A stretch of 64,000 bases of DNA, taken from assembly GCA_020631735.1 (NCBI GenBank), contig CM036209.1, positions 5,803,451-5,867,450 on the forward strand. The letters run 5' to 3'. The stretch comes from Saccharum officinarum (lineage: Eukaryota > Streptophyta > Magnoliopsida > Poales > Poaceae). A program made the position numbers and the translations under genes. Below are positions 22,081 to 33,546 of this stretch, piece after piece; within the stretch, counting starts at the first letter, position 1, and every line of letters begins with the position of its first letter. Below the pieces are notes generated by a model. That model worked only from the letters and a program-made list of their open reading frames with translations. It was not told the DNA's origin and did no database searches.

Positions 22081-22092
22081 TTGGGGGATTTT
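22079..22092 (+). other. Polypurine tract
   Basis: The sequence AGCTTGGGGGATTTT ends where the LTR starts with TGTTGGTGG (22093). The upstream phrase AAAGACGAGCAAAGGGTAAG is shared, in inverse orientation, with the tract near 45587. Confidence 0.65.
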
Positions 22093-25000
22093 TGTTGGTG
22101 GTCCTTACCGACCAAATCCAACCACCAACTAAGGTCCAAAAAGGGAGAACTAGGCATAATTTACATACATATGTCTTTTCACATTGACATAGTTCCACTT
22201 GTATTGGCAGAACATTGTTTTGCAGGACTTATGCACAGATATAGTGGAAAATAAAACCAAAAGGTGCAATCAAGCAAAGCGCAAAGCAGATTTGCACAAA
22301 GAAATAAGGAGAAGGCCCATCTACCTGTCAAATTTGGGCCAACCCCCGACGTAGCGCACTCTAGGCCCAACCAGGGGTGCGGGCGCACCCCTAGCACTGC
22401 CTCTCGGCTCCACCTTCGGTCAGGCGGTGCATTCAATGCCCCTAAGGATGGTTGCTTGCGGATCTTCTCCGAATATGCCCTGCAAACCACCCTTAGACTA
22501 GTATAAGACGAGGGAGGGAGCCCCCTCTCTAAACACACACCACATTGGAGTCTACACACCACCTCTAGAACTACTCTCTTGTACTTTTACATTCTCTAGA
22601 TTTTGGAGCAAGGCAAGACTCTTGTGAAGAGCTTGGGCTTCTAGGAGGAATCTTGGTATGAGCAATACAAAGAGTTCTTCTAAGTTCTTGCTCTTATCTT
22701 ATCAATATAGTTATGCAATGGAATTAGAGCAAAGTTGTTATGTTACATTTCTAGCATATGCAACTTTATGCTTAATGTTTCATACACCATATATGAGTAA
22801 GAATAGAGCTATGTTGAGGTGGTGGTTCGTTGCACCTTTGGGTGGGCCCAAGTCCTATGCTTGTCGATCCATAGGGTTGGAGTCCCAGGGGGATTTGGGT
22901 AGTTTCCTTGTTCACGGGCGTGGTGCTCGGGTACATGGGAAATGGTGGATGCATTGTCGTACTACACGGTTGAGGGGCAGGCGGCAGGTGGAGACAACCC
23001 TGTCCGTCCCTTGTAATCTCCCATGGTCGGGTATGGTGTAGGAGTCTAAATTGTCACATGAGGTTGCTGGCAGACCTGTACTCGGTGGCCTCCAGACCCA
23101 TCTCATGCTTAGTTCTAACTCTTAACCATGTACATGTATGATCACATGCTATTCTTTTATTCTTTATTCTTTCACCCTTCTTCACCCCGAGATAGGCTCA
23201 TGTGTGTGTCCACTATCTTGAACCACATAATATTTACCGCGGCTATGAACACTGGTCCACTATAGAAGCATGTCATCTTATTCATATCCATACTAGAATC
23301 TTCTATATCATGCCTTTCATTGGGAAAATATAAATGAACGATACCCTGAAGTACTTGTAACACCCTAAAATTTTGGCATGATTTAAAAAAGGTGAATATG
23401 ATTTTTATGTATTTTTGTGAGAATACAAACTTAGAAATAATAATAATAATTTTTATTAATTTAAAATCAAATATAAGAGTAGAAATATGATTGAGCATTC
23501 ATGCTACTGCATTTGAATTTTTGTATTGAGTGGTTTGAATCAAATTCAAAAGAGGATTTAAAATCTTTTGGAAAATGGCTTTGAAAAATTGGAAAAGAAA
23601 AAGAAAAGGAATTCTTCTCCCCTTCGGTTTCGGCCCAGTTTCTCAGCCCAACCTTATTTTCTTCCGCGGCCCAGCTTCACCGCGTGGCCCATCTTCGCTT
23701 TTTCCCTCGCTTCCCGCTTTGGGCCGAGCCTAGCCATTGGCCTAGCTCGCGCGCGCGCGCCGCGTCCGCCTTCCGTCACTGACGCCGCGGGCCCACACGT
23801 CACGATCACCTTCCTCCCCACGCCGGCATCGGATTTGGTTTCCAAAATTCCCACCGACCGAATCCGCCCCCCAATCTCTTCTTTCCTTATTTAGAGCACC
23901 ACCGGGCTATATAATCCGAGCTCGCGCACCCCTCCGCTCCATCTTGCCCCGAAGCAAAGGTCATCATCGTCCTGAGGTGGCCACACTCGAGATGCAGCCC
24001 TAGCCGCCCGCTATCTCAAGCCGCGGTTCGCACTGGGACTACTCTCGGCTTCGATTTTGCCCTAGGTGAGCTCGCCATGTCCTGTACTCCCTCCCGGTGC
24101 TTTCCATTTGTTGAATGATGCCCGGAAGTGAGGTATCGCATTTTCCGGCCATGGCGCCGCCGGGCGGCTCGCCGTCGGCGACCAAAAATGCCGCCGTCAT
24201 CCTCATCTCCTTGTCTGGACCGTCGGATCGTAGATCTACCGCTAGGATTAGAAGTTACCGGTTCGGCCGGTGATTTTGTTAAAGAGCCCCTGTACTTTTT
24301 ATATATCGAACCCGTAGTCCATGGCATATTCCCGAGTTACGTTTTCTTTTTCATAAAGCGTAGTTTGATCTCGGTAAATTTAAAAATATGTTTTCACTTA
24401 TTTATAGTTTTGCCACTAGATTAATTCATGCATAGAATCTTCGTTTTAACTCCGATTTGACCCGTTCAAATTGCGTTCGTATTTGCGAGCTCTACATGAT
24501 AGTACTACTATATAGTAGGTTTATAACATTTTATTTTCGAGTTTGAATTAAAGTAATTATTTTTCTATAGGAAATCTTAGTAAATTCATAACTTCGTCGT
24601 TTTAGCTCCGTTTTTCGTGATCTTCGCGTCTGTGTGATCCTAGCGAGTTGTAGATTCATTTTAAAGACTTTTTATCTTATTTTATTACTGTTGGTGTACT
24701 GTTCTAATTATAGTCTTGTTTGTTTTTACATGATTGTTTTTGGGATGAATGTTGTTGCCATTGTTGATCGAGTATAGACGGTGAGCAATTCGTTGGAGAC
24801 CAAAAGTTTTTCTCCGAGCAAGATCTTCAGGACTAGTTTGAGCAAGGCAAGTATGGCATGGGATTATCCTTGTTGTCCTATTCATAATAAGCAAATATAA
24901 TCATTATGCATATATTCCCTTGATAAGGATGACTTAGTTTTGATCTCATACCTTGACACCTATTATATTGCATTGAGTAGCATTGCTAGTGCTTAACATG

Positions 25001-26208
25001 AACTATGATCATGTAATTTGACTAATGGAATATGCAATAAACATTAAAAGATGACTTTTTATTACTGTTTAAAGAGGGCTAGAGCATGGGGTTATTTTTG
25101 GTGCTCTAGTTTCTCTCCTTAAGGACTTATCTGTAAGCGAACATTCGGGATTTACAGTACAACTGTGAGGGCTATATGGCTCTGGCTTTAGTCATATAGA
25201 AGGACCTTTTCTAGCTTGTTAGTGGTAACCTTTTTGGTGTAAGAATGACTTGACGAATCGGGTATAGTACGGCCTCTGTCCTTATGTGTATAGGCTGTGG
25301 GTCATTGTGCCATTTGGAAGGGGGCTCTACATCTGTTTGCCGAGTGAATCTAATGGCCCTAACTTGTTAGACGAACCTTCGAAAGACTTCATAGTGTTTC
25401 CCTGCCTGCTCACCTTGGAAGTGTTTTGGGAGTAATTAACCCGGGCATATGGGCAACACGACTCACAGTGAAAGTGTACAACCTCTGCAGAGTGTAAAAC
25501 TGTTATAACAGCCGTGCTCACGGTCACGAGTGGCCTTGGACCCTTATGAAATAGTTGATCATTAATAATAAATATGTTTTTGCTATTCGTTAATCATTTC
25601 ACATGGATCATATGTTTATTGTTTAGATTGAGACATCTTGATGCTATTGATATGCTAAAATTATGCTAACTAAAAGTTACATGCTGATAAACCAATGTCA
25701 TGCCTTTGAGCCTCATGAACCTCATGTTACACTTGTTGAGTACGAGATGTACTTACGCTTGTTTATTTTTCTTACTTGGATAAAAATCCTGGATGGGTAA
25801 TAGATGGTGCAAATAGTGACTACTACTCCTACTTTCTTGAAGATTGCTAGACTTGCAGTCAACCAGCAATGTGCCTGTGCTTGGAGCTACCACGAGAGAT
25901 TTACCTTTTTTACTTTCCGCTACATTTGTGTTAAGACTATGTGTTAATAATCGTGATGTAATAACATTTATGATGATACTCCCTTTATAATTTGTCAGCT
26001 TATGTGTGATTGATCTCTGGGCGCACATACGAGTATGCATTCCATTTGATCTTTAAATGGGTGTGATAGTACTTCAGGTGAAATGCTACAACGGTAATTC
26101 TGTGCACATGCGGCCTTAGTTCTGTGTTCGTTAAGAACTACACCTGGCTTTTCTGGCGCCACTGCTATGGACTAACAATCCTAGTAGTGATGTTTAGAAA
26201 TGCCAACA
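22093..26208 (+). repeat. 3' LTR (about 1.4 kb) split by a nested solo LTR
   Basis: The LTR begins TGTTGGTGGTCC (22093) and ends AAATGCCAACA (26208). A TATA-like TATAAGACGAGG lies near 22502. Removing the nested insertion (23356-26068 plus one target duplication) leaves about 1398 bp. Related LTRs lie at 45118-45586 and 54743-56055, both in minus orientation. Confidence 0.72.
23356..26068 (+). repeat. Solo LTR of the TGTAACACCC family, 2713 bp
   Basis: It begins TGTAACACCC and ends GGGTGTGATA, and is flanked by a perfect 5-bp duplication GTACT (23351-23355 and 26069-26073). No internal retroelement sequence lies between, so it is a solo LTR left by recombination. A GC-rich block at 23630-23960 with TATATAAT (23908) looks like the promoter region. 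Long LTRs starting TGTAACACCC are typical of RIRE3/RIRE8-like grass gypsy elements. Copies occur at 49143-51366 (inverted) and, diverged, at about 60300-61527. Confidence 0.88.
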
Positions 26209-26571
26209 CCCACTATGCGAGCCTAGGCGTCGGCGCCCGCGGCCCGTGCGGCAGTAGTCTCCCTCTCCGATTTGGAAAGGGCTACCCCAACGGCGTCGAG
26301 GCTCAGCTACAATCTGCCCACCTTGCAAGTGGCGTCGGAGTACAGGTGGCAAGACTCATCTGCTACGCGGATGAGCTCTCAAAACTCTCGCCAATCATTG
26401 GAAGAAGAAGAAGAGAAGGAGGGGCTGGACCCATCGTCGATGGGGTCTCAGAGCGAGCGGCCCCAGCGGGTCCCCGGACCGTCAACCCTGCATGTGAGAC
26501 AAACCTAAAAGGCACCAACCGTCAGTACAGGTCAACCTCAAACTCAAAGCAATCGATTCTCTTACCCTTGA

Positions 26572-26649
26572 TCACGCTGGAAAGGACGAAGGCGCGGCAA
26601 CGGCCCCAACCTCCGGTGACTCCTCCCTTGGCCGCTTTCCACGATCCAT
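26572..26649 (-). pseudogene. Start of an antisense gene in the second Tat-like element
   Basis: About 95 nt downstream of a minus-strand TATA box an ATG (26649) opens a short frame (MDRGKRPREESPEVGAVAAP) that meets a TGA after 25 codons, just before a donor-like GGTAAGAG. An acceptor-like TTTTAG lies near 26510. The arrangement suggests the first exon of a spliced antisense gene that is now damaged. No domain is recognisable. Confidence 0.4.
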
Positions 26650-26744
26650 CACTCCAAAGTAGCTGCGAGCTCACGAACAAGAAGAGGAAAGAGGTAGAAT
26701 AGGCGACCAAGAGCAAATGCTTTCCTTGCTGCACCCCTCCTACG

Positions 26745-26752
26745 AATTTATA
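26745..26752 (-). promoter_or_regulatory. Antisense TATA box
   Basis: The minus strand reads GGCTATAAATTCG, upstream of the short antisense frame at 26649. It resembles the arrangement at 2757-2764. Confidence 0.45.
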
Positions 26753-28504
26753 GCCACAGGGCCAACTGCGGTGGATGCCTCCGGTGCACGCGCGCTCTCA
26801 TAATTAACTGCTTGGGAAATCTCGCAGAATAGGGGGAGTGGCCAAGCAGAAGGTGGAGCGCCACTTTCCATAATTTTTGATTCACGCGCCCGCATTTCAT
26901 GGCGCACGATCACTCGCCGGTGGGCGCCCTTAAGTCACGCTACGACCGAGGAGGCCAATAAGCCCCAGGGACACGTGCAGAGCAACCCATCGCCTTCATG
27001 ACCACGCGTCACACATAGGAAACCTTCTCTTAGGCCGGCCCTTAGACAGGCTCAAGGCCACCAAAGAGGTAGAGGCAGGTTGAGATGGCCCCAGTGGCTC
27101 TTATCAGTGGTGCGTAACCTCTTGACCATCTCTCCCTGTGTTCTAATCATCGGCTTCGAAGTCGCCTGGGTTGACCCCCTCTGGGGGAGGGAGGCATCTT
27201 GCCCTTTAGCTGCTGTGGAAGCGGTCGAGGACTGATGGGTTTGACGGTCGATGATTTATGGGATGTCTCTCGATGAGGCACAACCAAACTTCACGTCGAT
27301 TGTTGGAGGATATCGGGTCCCACTTGAATTACCCATTGACCTCGACGAGGCGCACCGCTCGACCGATGAGGTTATGGTAGACAGCCTCACCCCACGTGGG
27401 GCGAAAAACCAAAACTACCTGTAACAAGGCGCCACACGACCCCTTCAGGTCGACAAAGGCATCTGGGAAGAAAGGAGTTAGGTTCCCATGACCTTGCTAG
27501 AGGTCAGGGCCAAGCCTCGACCAGACTCCTCCTTGTGCCCGGGGTCATCGCCTACGACTAGCCCAGAATCTCACAAACTGATAGAGGTCAACGACCCCTA
27601 TGGGAGAGATCAATTGGGCAGGACGGCCAAGGATTCGCAATGTCATCAATTGGGAGTGATCACGACATGGTCACATGCATTCATGGCTGCTTAGGCCTAT
27701 ACCCTAACCCTCGATTAAAGAGGGTGACCTAGGAAACCTGGGAACACAGTCGCAACTTAGCGATGATGTGAAACCATGACCGAAGCGAGCTAAGGCGTAG
27801 TCTAGGAAAAGGCACTCGAGCAGAAAGATGTGAGGTCGTGGAACCACCATGCGTGGCAAAAGGTCGATGACCCGCTCGAGACCACAACTTTGAGCAAACC
27901 CAATCCCGGCCAAGCGGCTCGGGGGCTTGCCTCGACCTCAAGAAGAAGAACAACAAGAGCCCATCTTTGTTCATGATCGATGATTACAACGCAACGGCGA
28001 CCAAGCTACATACAAGATACAAAAACTTGATACCACTACAGTGGTGGTATCGCAAAAACCCTGAGAAAGCGCACGCTACGAGCGTGAAGGACAAGGTTGA
28101 AAAGAACATCTCGCAAGCCTTCTTGTAGCATCGCAATCCTCGGTGCACTTAAGGCAGAGAGAAGAGTGTGGCCGAACATCTGGCTCTAGAGGGTACAACA
28201 GTGGGCACCTCAACGACAGCGGGACCTAAATGACCGCCAAAGTGCTGCGTGTCGCAAAGGCCATGTGTCCTTAGACACGGCAGTGGCACCATTCTTCCCC
28301 CACTGCTCGCAAGCCTTCTTCTAGCACCAGTTGCTGGATGAAGCATCGCCGACCTCTGGCCAACGCAAATGACCCTTGCGGGTCGCATCCTCAAAAGCCT
28401 CCACTACCTACCTAGGAGCACTTATTCTATCAACCTCAGTCTCTCCGGAGTCTGGAAGTAAACCAAGGGCAAGGTCAGGAGTGGTTCAAACAGAAGAAAG
28501 GCCC

Positions 28505-28514
28505 CTATTTATAG
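28505..28514 (-). promoter_or_regulatory. Second antisense TATA box
   Basis: The minus strand reads CTATAAATAGGGGCC, about 380 bp inside the 3' LTR border, comparable to the TATA box at 2757. No long protein frame follows. Sequence downstream includes donor-like AGGTAGGTAG near 28415. Confidence 0.45.
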
Positions 28515-28895
28515 GCCCGAAGGTGGACTACGTAGCCCGTGATTCCCGACCAGCATGGCAAACAACCGGCCACGGCCATAGTTAGGAGCCAGCACGGGGG
28601 TGGGAAAAATGAGAACCTCCAAAAGATGGAGCCGGTACAGTGTCGACGAGACCGCTTGGCTCAGTCTGGATCTCAAAACCCCCGCACGCGGCACCCGGAC
28701 ATGGCAAGGCTCGACAGACAGGTGCGTACCTAGCCATTAAGGCAGCCTGATGGGTGATACGAAGCGGCCACCTACCGCATTGAACACTCGGCCCAACGAA
28801 GGACCGAGATCCGAGCTCGGAATAGCCACGACCTCTAGCACCCGCACGCAAACAACAACATCTCCACGATCTTTACAAAGACGCTCGGGGGCTAC

Positions 28896-29955
28896 TGTCG
28901 GGGTCATGATACCCCGGGTATCTCAAGACACTGATAATTTAGCTGCTCGGGCAGCCTAGGCAACAAGAACCTAACCGCCACGGCACAACAAAGCCACACG
29001 GGCCCTGGGACACACGCTAGAGCAAGTGGTCCATCTCGACCCCTAGGAGGGACAAAAAGGGGTCGGGCACCATCAAGTACACCTGCCCTAACAAGGACAG
29101 GCATGCTCCCCACACTCAGGATAGTCATCTTGGGCGGACGCCATCCCTGCGCGCCTCTGCGCAGACAAGACAACACCGCGGGCCGGTGACGACTGGTACG
29201 ACACCGCACCGTCCAAATCCAGCCCGATAAGACGGGCATACGGCTCCACCCACTATGGATGGGGTGCACGACCCCAGCCTTGACTTTCAAGACCGGCCAG
29301 GCCACCAGAAGCCTCGACCTCACAATCCGGGGTTGAGGCCATCGGCATCACGACTTGCAAAGGCGACCGACGACGCGGGAGTGGCTACCTGCCCCCGCAC
29401 TGTCGCCACGACGCCACCAGAAGAACAGAAGACGATGACGAAGGCTCCGGCAAGATCATGTGATGCAGGATAGTTGGCGAACCACCTTCGTGCCAACAGT
29501 GCCGCTACGGATGGCACTGTAGCATCACGCCACGCCACGCCACGACGTGCGAACAAGATCACGACGACGACCATACCAGAACGTGCCATGATGCCAGGAC
29601 AAGACAAGCTTGCTTGCAGGCCAAAGTTTACTTATTTCTCCCTCCCTCGGGCTCACGACCACTCGGTCGGGAGAGCCCCTCTCTCCACATGTAACCTGGC
29701 CCCGGACTCTATAATGGGAGCTAGGCCTCCATTCCAAGGGGATGAAACCTGAGAACACCATTCGGGCTCTCGTTCAGCTCACTCCTCCAACCTCTTTTCC
29801 TTAGCTTACACACCCCATTTTACGAACTTCGGAGCATTCAATTGAGGAACACGAACTCGAATCATCTCTGAGACTAGACGTAGGGCTCCGGCCTAAACCG
29901 GTATAACTCTTCATGTCTTTGACTCCTACCATCGTTTTCTTAGAGCAGCGCGACA
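28896..29955 (+). repeat. 3' LTR of the second Tat-like element (about 1060 bp)
   Basis: Starts TGTCGGGG after a polypurine tract and ends about GCGCGACA at 29955. A TATA-like CTCTATAATGG near 29708 gives plus orientation. The exact right end is less certain than the left. Confidence 0.65.
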
Positions 29956-29965
29956 CACGAATAAA

Positions 29966-30246
29966 AGTCACACAAAAACATAGAGTAAGTGTATAAATGC
30001 AGTAAGAAGATGAGCAAGAGGGCCTAAATTCTGCATAAAGATTTATCCCATAATATCACAGAGCAAATCACCAGTACACCTTGGAACTTTGCCAAGAATG
30101 TTATGCTTTCGGTCACCAAGCATATCCGATAGTACTAGTAGTCTTTATCTTTCGGTCACTACTAGTCAATCTTCATGGTCAAGATATTTAAATTCATCAT
30201 GGTAAATATATATATTGATTCATTAAATTAAATCAATCCGAATAAA
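29966..30246. repeat. Local duplication module R1, copy 1
   Basis: The block from AGTCACACAAAAACATAGAG to AAATCAATCCGAATAAAG reappears nearly unchanged at 34638-34916. Its first 80 bp recur at 42612-42692. It carries no coding signal. Confidence 0.8.
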
Positions 30247-30248
30247 GC

Positions 30249-30652
30249 TTCAGCCAGGTTCGTGTAGTGTGGAGCGAGCGAAGAAAGTCAAGCTTTTTTG
30301 CTTGGGCTCGAATATAGCATCAAAGGGAAAGACAAAAGGCGTTATCTTTGGTTTCTTCTCAGAAAGATGCACGGTCCTTCAAATATTTGCTTCTCGGAGA
30401 AGAAACTGGCATCAACCTACAAGCAAAGCAACTGGCTGGCAGTTACAAGTCGCAAGCGCACTATCTCAGCCACTAGTTTGGCCAGGTTCCCGCAGTGTGA
30501 AGCGCACTCTCTTTTGCCTTTTGTTTCGAAGAAAGCATCCAGGGAAAGACAAAAGAGGCATCATCTTCAGTTTCTTTGAAGAAAGATATATGCATCGTCC
30601 TTCTAGTATTCGTTGCTTGCCAGAGAAGAAATTAAATGCATTTGAAAGAAGC
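30249..30652 (+). repeat. Local duplication module R2, copy 1 (unrecognised)
   Basis: This module contains AAAGTCAAGCTTTT, a GGGAAAGACAAAAGG block and GTTTCTTCTC paired with GAGAAGAAAC (30351-30360 and 30397-30406, a 10-bp hairpin stem). Copies occur at about 35403-35700, 35703-36010 and 41335-41590. Plus-strand frames of 93-128 codons cover it, but their sequences do not match any family I know. Whether it is a gene fragment, a non-coding transcript or a TE is open. Confidence 0.6.
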
Positions 30653-30655
30653 TAA

Positions 30656-30898
30656 GGCACCGTTTGGATGCCAAAATTTTTGGCAAAACGCTACTGTAGC
30701 GTTTTCGTTGTTATTTGGTAAATATTGTTCAATCATGGTCTAATTAGGCTTAAAAAATTCGTCTCGTCCATTTCGTCTAAACTGTGTAATTAGTTTTATT
30801 TTTTATCTATATTTAATGCTTCATGCATGCGTCCAAAGATTCGATGTGACGGAGAATCTTGAAAAATTTGGCATTTTGGGGTGCAACTAAACAGGCCC
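30656..30898. mobile_element. Tourist-like MITE, 243 bp
   Basis: Bounded by TAA duplications (30653-30655 and 30899-30901), with ends GGCACCGTTTGGATGCC and, reverse-complemented, GGGCCTGTTTAGTTGCACC. The paralogous site in the third duplication unit (near 41580) reads GAAGCTAACTAATCTG without the insert. That is a clean empty site supporting the boundaries. Confidence 0.85.
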
Positions 30899-30901
30899 TA
30901 A

Positions 30902-31195
30902 GTAATCTGTAACTGTACATATATCTGTATGAATATCCAACTGGGCACTATATATGAGAAGATTATCCTGTGTTAAACGGAAAATCTACATCTCATTAGG
31001 CCCTTTGAGAAAATTCTTGCACATATATGTTAATCAAGAGAAATAAGAAAAATCTAATTAAGTGGACCTGGTTAGAATGCGGCTTGGATTAACAGAGGAG
31101 TTTATATCAAGAACAACAACAAAACTACAATTCAAATTAAAAAAATCAAAGAAATTTATCAATTGGAGTGTATAGGACATGAATTATTCCGTGTC
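30902..31195. repeat. Local duplication module X, copy 1
   Basis: From GTAATCTGTAAC through CTGGGCACTATATATGAGAA to the CAAAGAAATTT region this block matches 41585-41840 with only scattered differences. Confidence 0.75.
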
Positions 31196-31198
31196 ACA

Positions 31199-31308
<110 letters not shown>

Positions 31309-31419
31309 AATTAAGATGGTGCCTGGCCACTCGTCAGATTTGGATGTAGTATTTTACTGCGAAGGTGTATCTGTGTACTTAGTTTCAGCTTTTTTTCTTG
31401 GTCTTCATATACCCTGTTA

Positions 31420-31785
31420 ATATGTATGTACTCATACTCCATTGCATTAGTATACTAATATACTTATACACCTGATAAATATGTTTGTATCCATACTCAT
31501 ATCCGAAAAGTATGTACTCATACTCTTATCAAAATGTATGTACACATACGTAGGTATGTACTCATACCTGTATGTATCCATACTCTATCCGAAAAAGTAT
31601 GTACTCATACTCTTTATCAAAAATGTATGTACACATACGTAGGTAAGTACTCATCTGTATGTACGCATACTCTTTATAAAAAAAATATGTATGTACTCAT
31701 ACTCTTTATAAAAAAAAGTATGTACACATACGTAGGTATGTACCAGTTATCAAAAAAGTATGTTCACATACTATATGTATATGCA
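31420..31785. repeat. Degenerate tandem repeat of GTATGTACTCATAC units
   Basis: Units of about 27-60 bp built from near-palindromes (GTATGTACTCATAC, GTATGTACACATACG) and spacers such as TCTTTATCAAAAA recur at least eight times. Confidence 0.8.
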
Positions 31786-32467
31786 CGCCAGCTACTACTA
31801 CAGATTCAGTCATCAGTGCCGGCCACATCACTGCCGAAATTAGGACAACCGGCAGTGATGACCCTTCACTGCCGGTTCTAGGCTCTGACAACCAGAAAAT
31901 AATTGGGGGGGTGCGAGAACCGGCAGTGATGACAACTATCACTGCCGGTTTGTGTCTCCCGCCGGCAGTGATGACAACTCCACTTATCACTGCCGGTTCA
32001 AGCCAAGAACCGACAGTGATTTGATTCTATCACTGTCGGTTCTAGGATAGAACCGACAGTGATGAGCCTGACAACACAAAAAGGTTGTAGCCGTCATCTT
32101 CTTCCTCCACTCTTTTATCCCGAGAATAGAGGCGCGCGTTTGGGCCACTCCCTCCAATGTTGCGGTCGCCCAAATCCGTGAAGCTACCACTTGGATTTGG
32201 AAGAATGGCTAGATCTTTTTGCTTTAAGGTTAGTAACCAGCCTCCATTCCTTCGATTTTGTTGCTTAATTAGCTTTGTTTTGATGGCTATAATGCTTGAT
32301 TCTCATTCTTATTTCTCCATTCTTCTACAGAGCACTTTTCTAATTCGTGGCTATAATGCATTGTTAGTATGTGATGTTATAATTGGTTCTTAGGAGTAGA
32401 GTAGATTCTTTTACAATGTAAATGAGCAAATTAACCCATGTGTCACCAAACAATGCATTGTTTGGAG

Positions 32468-32636
32468 CAGTAGTGGCAGATCTACAGGGGGCTGGGTGGG
32501 CTCCGGCCCCCCTAATGACTTGATTTACTACTAGAAACACTGTAGCAAAAATCTCAAATCACCATTAAATCTTCATGCAAATCAACATCTCCATTGTTTT
32601 TAGCCCCCCTTGATTATCATCCTGCATCCGCCACTG
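32468..32636. mobile_element. hAT-type MITE, 169 bp
   Basis: Ends CAGTAGTGGCAGATCTACAG and, reverse-complemented, CAGTGGCGGATGCAGG are flanked by a perfect 8-bp duplication GTTTGGAG (32460-32467 and 32637-32644). It is nested in the CACTA-like element. Confidence 0.85.
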
Positions 32637-32925
32637 GTTTGGAGCTACATTGTTGTTCATGATCATGTCTCCAATTTTAGTATTTTTTTAAATTAATGTC
32701 TCTATTTTTATGTGGCATGGAGTAGAATAATTGTTCTACAATATTGTGCAATAATTATTTTTTATGGGGCTGCGATTTTTAATTTATATGGGCATTGTTT
32801 GGAGCTACATTGTTATTCATGATCATGTCTCCAAATTTAGTCTTTTTTAAATTAGTGTCTCCATTTTTATGTTGCATGGAGTAGAATAATTGTTCTTCAA
32901 TATTGTGCAATAATTGTTTCTTATT
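32637..32925. repeat. Tandem duplication, about 160-165 bp period
   Basis: GTTTGGAGCTACATTGTT...CATGATCATGTCTCC...TGGAGTAGAATAATTGTTCT...TATTGTGCAATAATT occurs twice (about 32637-32762 and 32799-32925). Confidence 0.8.
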
Positions 32926-32973
32926 AAAACTTTCCTATGTTTCCTCTGCTCGGCCCATTTTACCTGTGCAGAC

Positions 32974-33252
32974 ATGGATCGAGGGTGAATGTACGATCTG
33001 TCATGTACAGACCAACGGTACTTGACGGGCATCGACGATTTCATCAAGCTCGCTAGAGCCAATGCTGGGGACTCACAGCCTGTATTCTATCCATGCAAAG
33101 ATTGCAAGAATACGAGAAAATGGGGCGACGTGGAGCATATACGATTGCACTTGATTACCAGGGACAGTACGGAAGAGACCATATTGATAGGCTATTGTAA
33201 TGCGACTCTTAATTCGATACTTAAAGTTTTTTTTGAAACTTTTGTAATATAA
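32974..33252 (+). pseudogene. CACTA transposase N-terminus (transposase-associated domain)
   Basis: After an acceptor-like CCTGTGCAG, ATG 32974 begins MDRG, then TGA (32986) sits where the family has Trp before MYD. The frame goes on as MYDLSCTDQRYLTG, ...FIKLARANAG, then PCKDCKN and VEHIRLHL, the Cys/His pattern of the transposase-associated domain (PF13963-like) found at the start of TNP2-type CACTA transposases. The frame ends at TAA 33252 without the catalytic region. It therefore cannot supply active transposase. Confidence 0.75.
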
Positions 33253-33474
33253 ATGTTGATGGGTTTGTATTGTCGCTGATCAACAACCACGTTCACATCG
33301 ATATCAAATTGATCGATAGCAACCACCTCCACCTCCCCGACCTCCCACCCCACCACCTCCCCTCGAAATGAAAATAAAACAATTATTAAAATTCAAATTG
33401 TGAAAAGTATATCACTACCGGTTTAAAGAAAACCGGCAATGATAATATAATCTACACAACCGGTTGGTTAAAAC

Positions 33475-33546
33475 AACCGGCAGTGATAGCTCATGTATCA
33501 CTGCCGGTTCGAACCGGCAGTGATACATGAGCTATCACTGCCGGTT
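33475..33546. repeat. 72-bp perfect palindrome
   Basis: Two 36-nt arms meet at GGTTC|GAACC (33510/33511) with no spacer and no mismatch. Each arm contains two oppositely oriented CACTGCCGGTT motifs. Confidence 0.97.

Larger units (their letters stand above)
26209..29955 (+). mobile_element. 3' part of a second Tat-like Ty3/Gypsy element
   Basis: A polypurine-like CTCGGGGGCTAC (28884-28895) precedes an LTR beginning TGTCGGGGTCATGA (28896), the usual junction for this lineage. The 2.7 kb before it have no pol homology I can see, but show two minus-strand TATA boxes and spliced-looking antisense sequence, as in the element at 1-3644. The left end is cut by the LTR that ends at 26208. Confidence 0.7.

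Noticed and set aside
23568..23894. 108-codon ORF beginning MENGFEKLEKKKKR
   Set aside because: It lies in the promoter-like GC-rich block of the solo LTR and has no homology I recognise.
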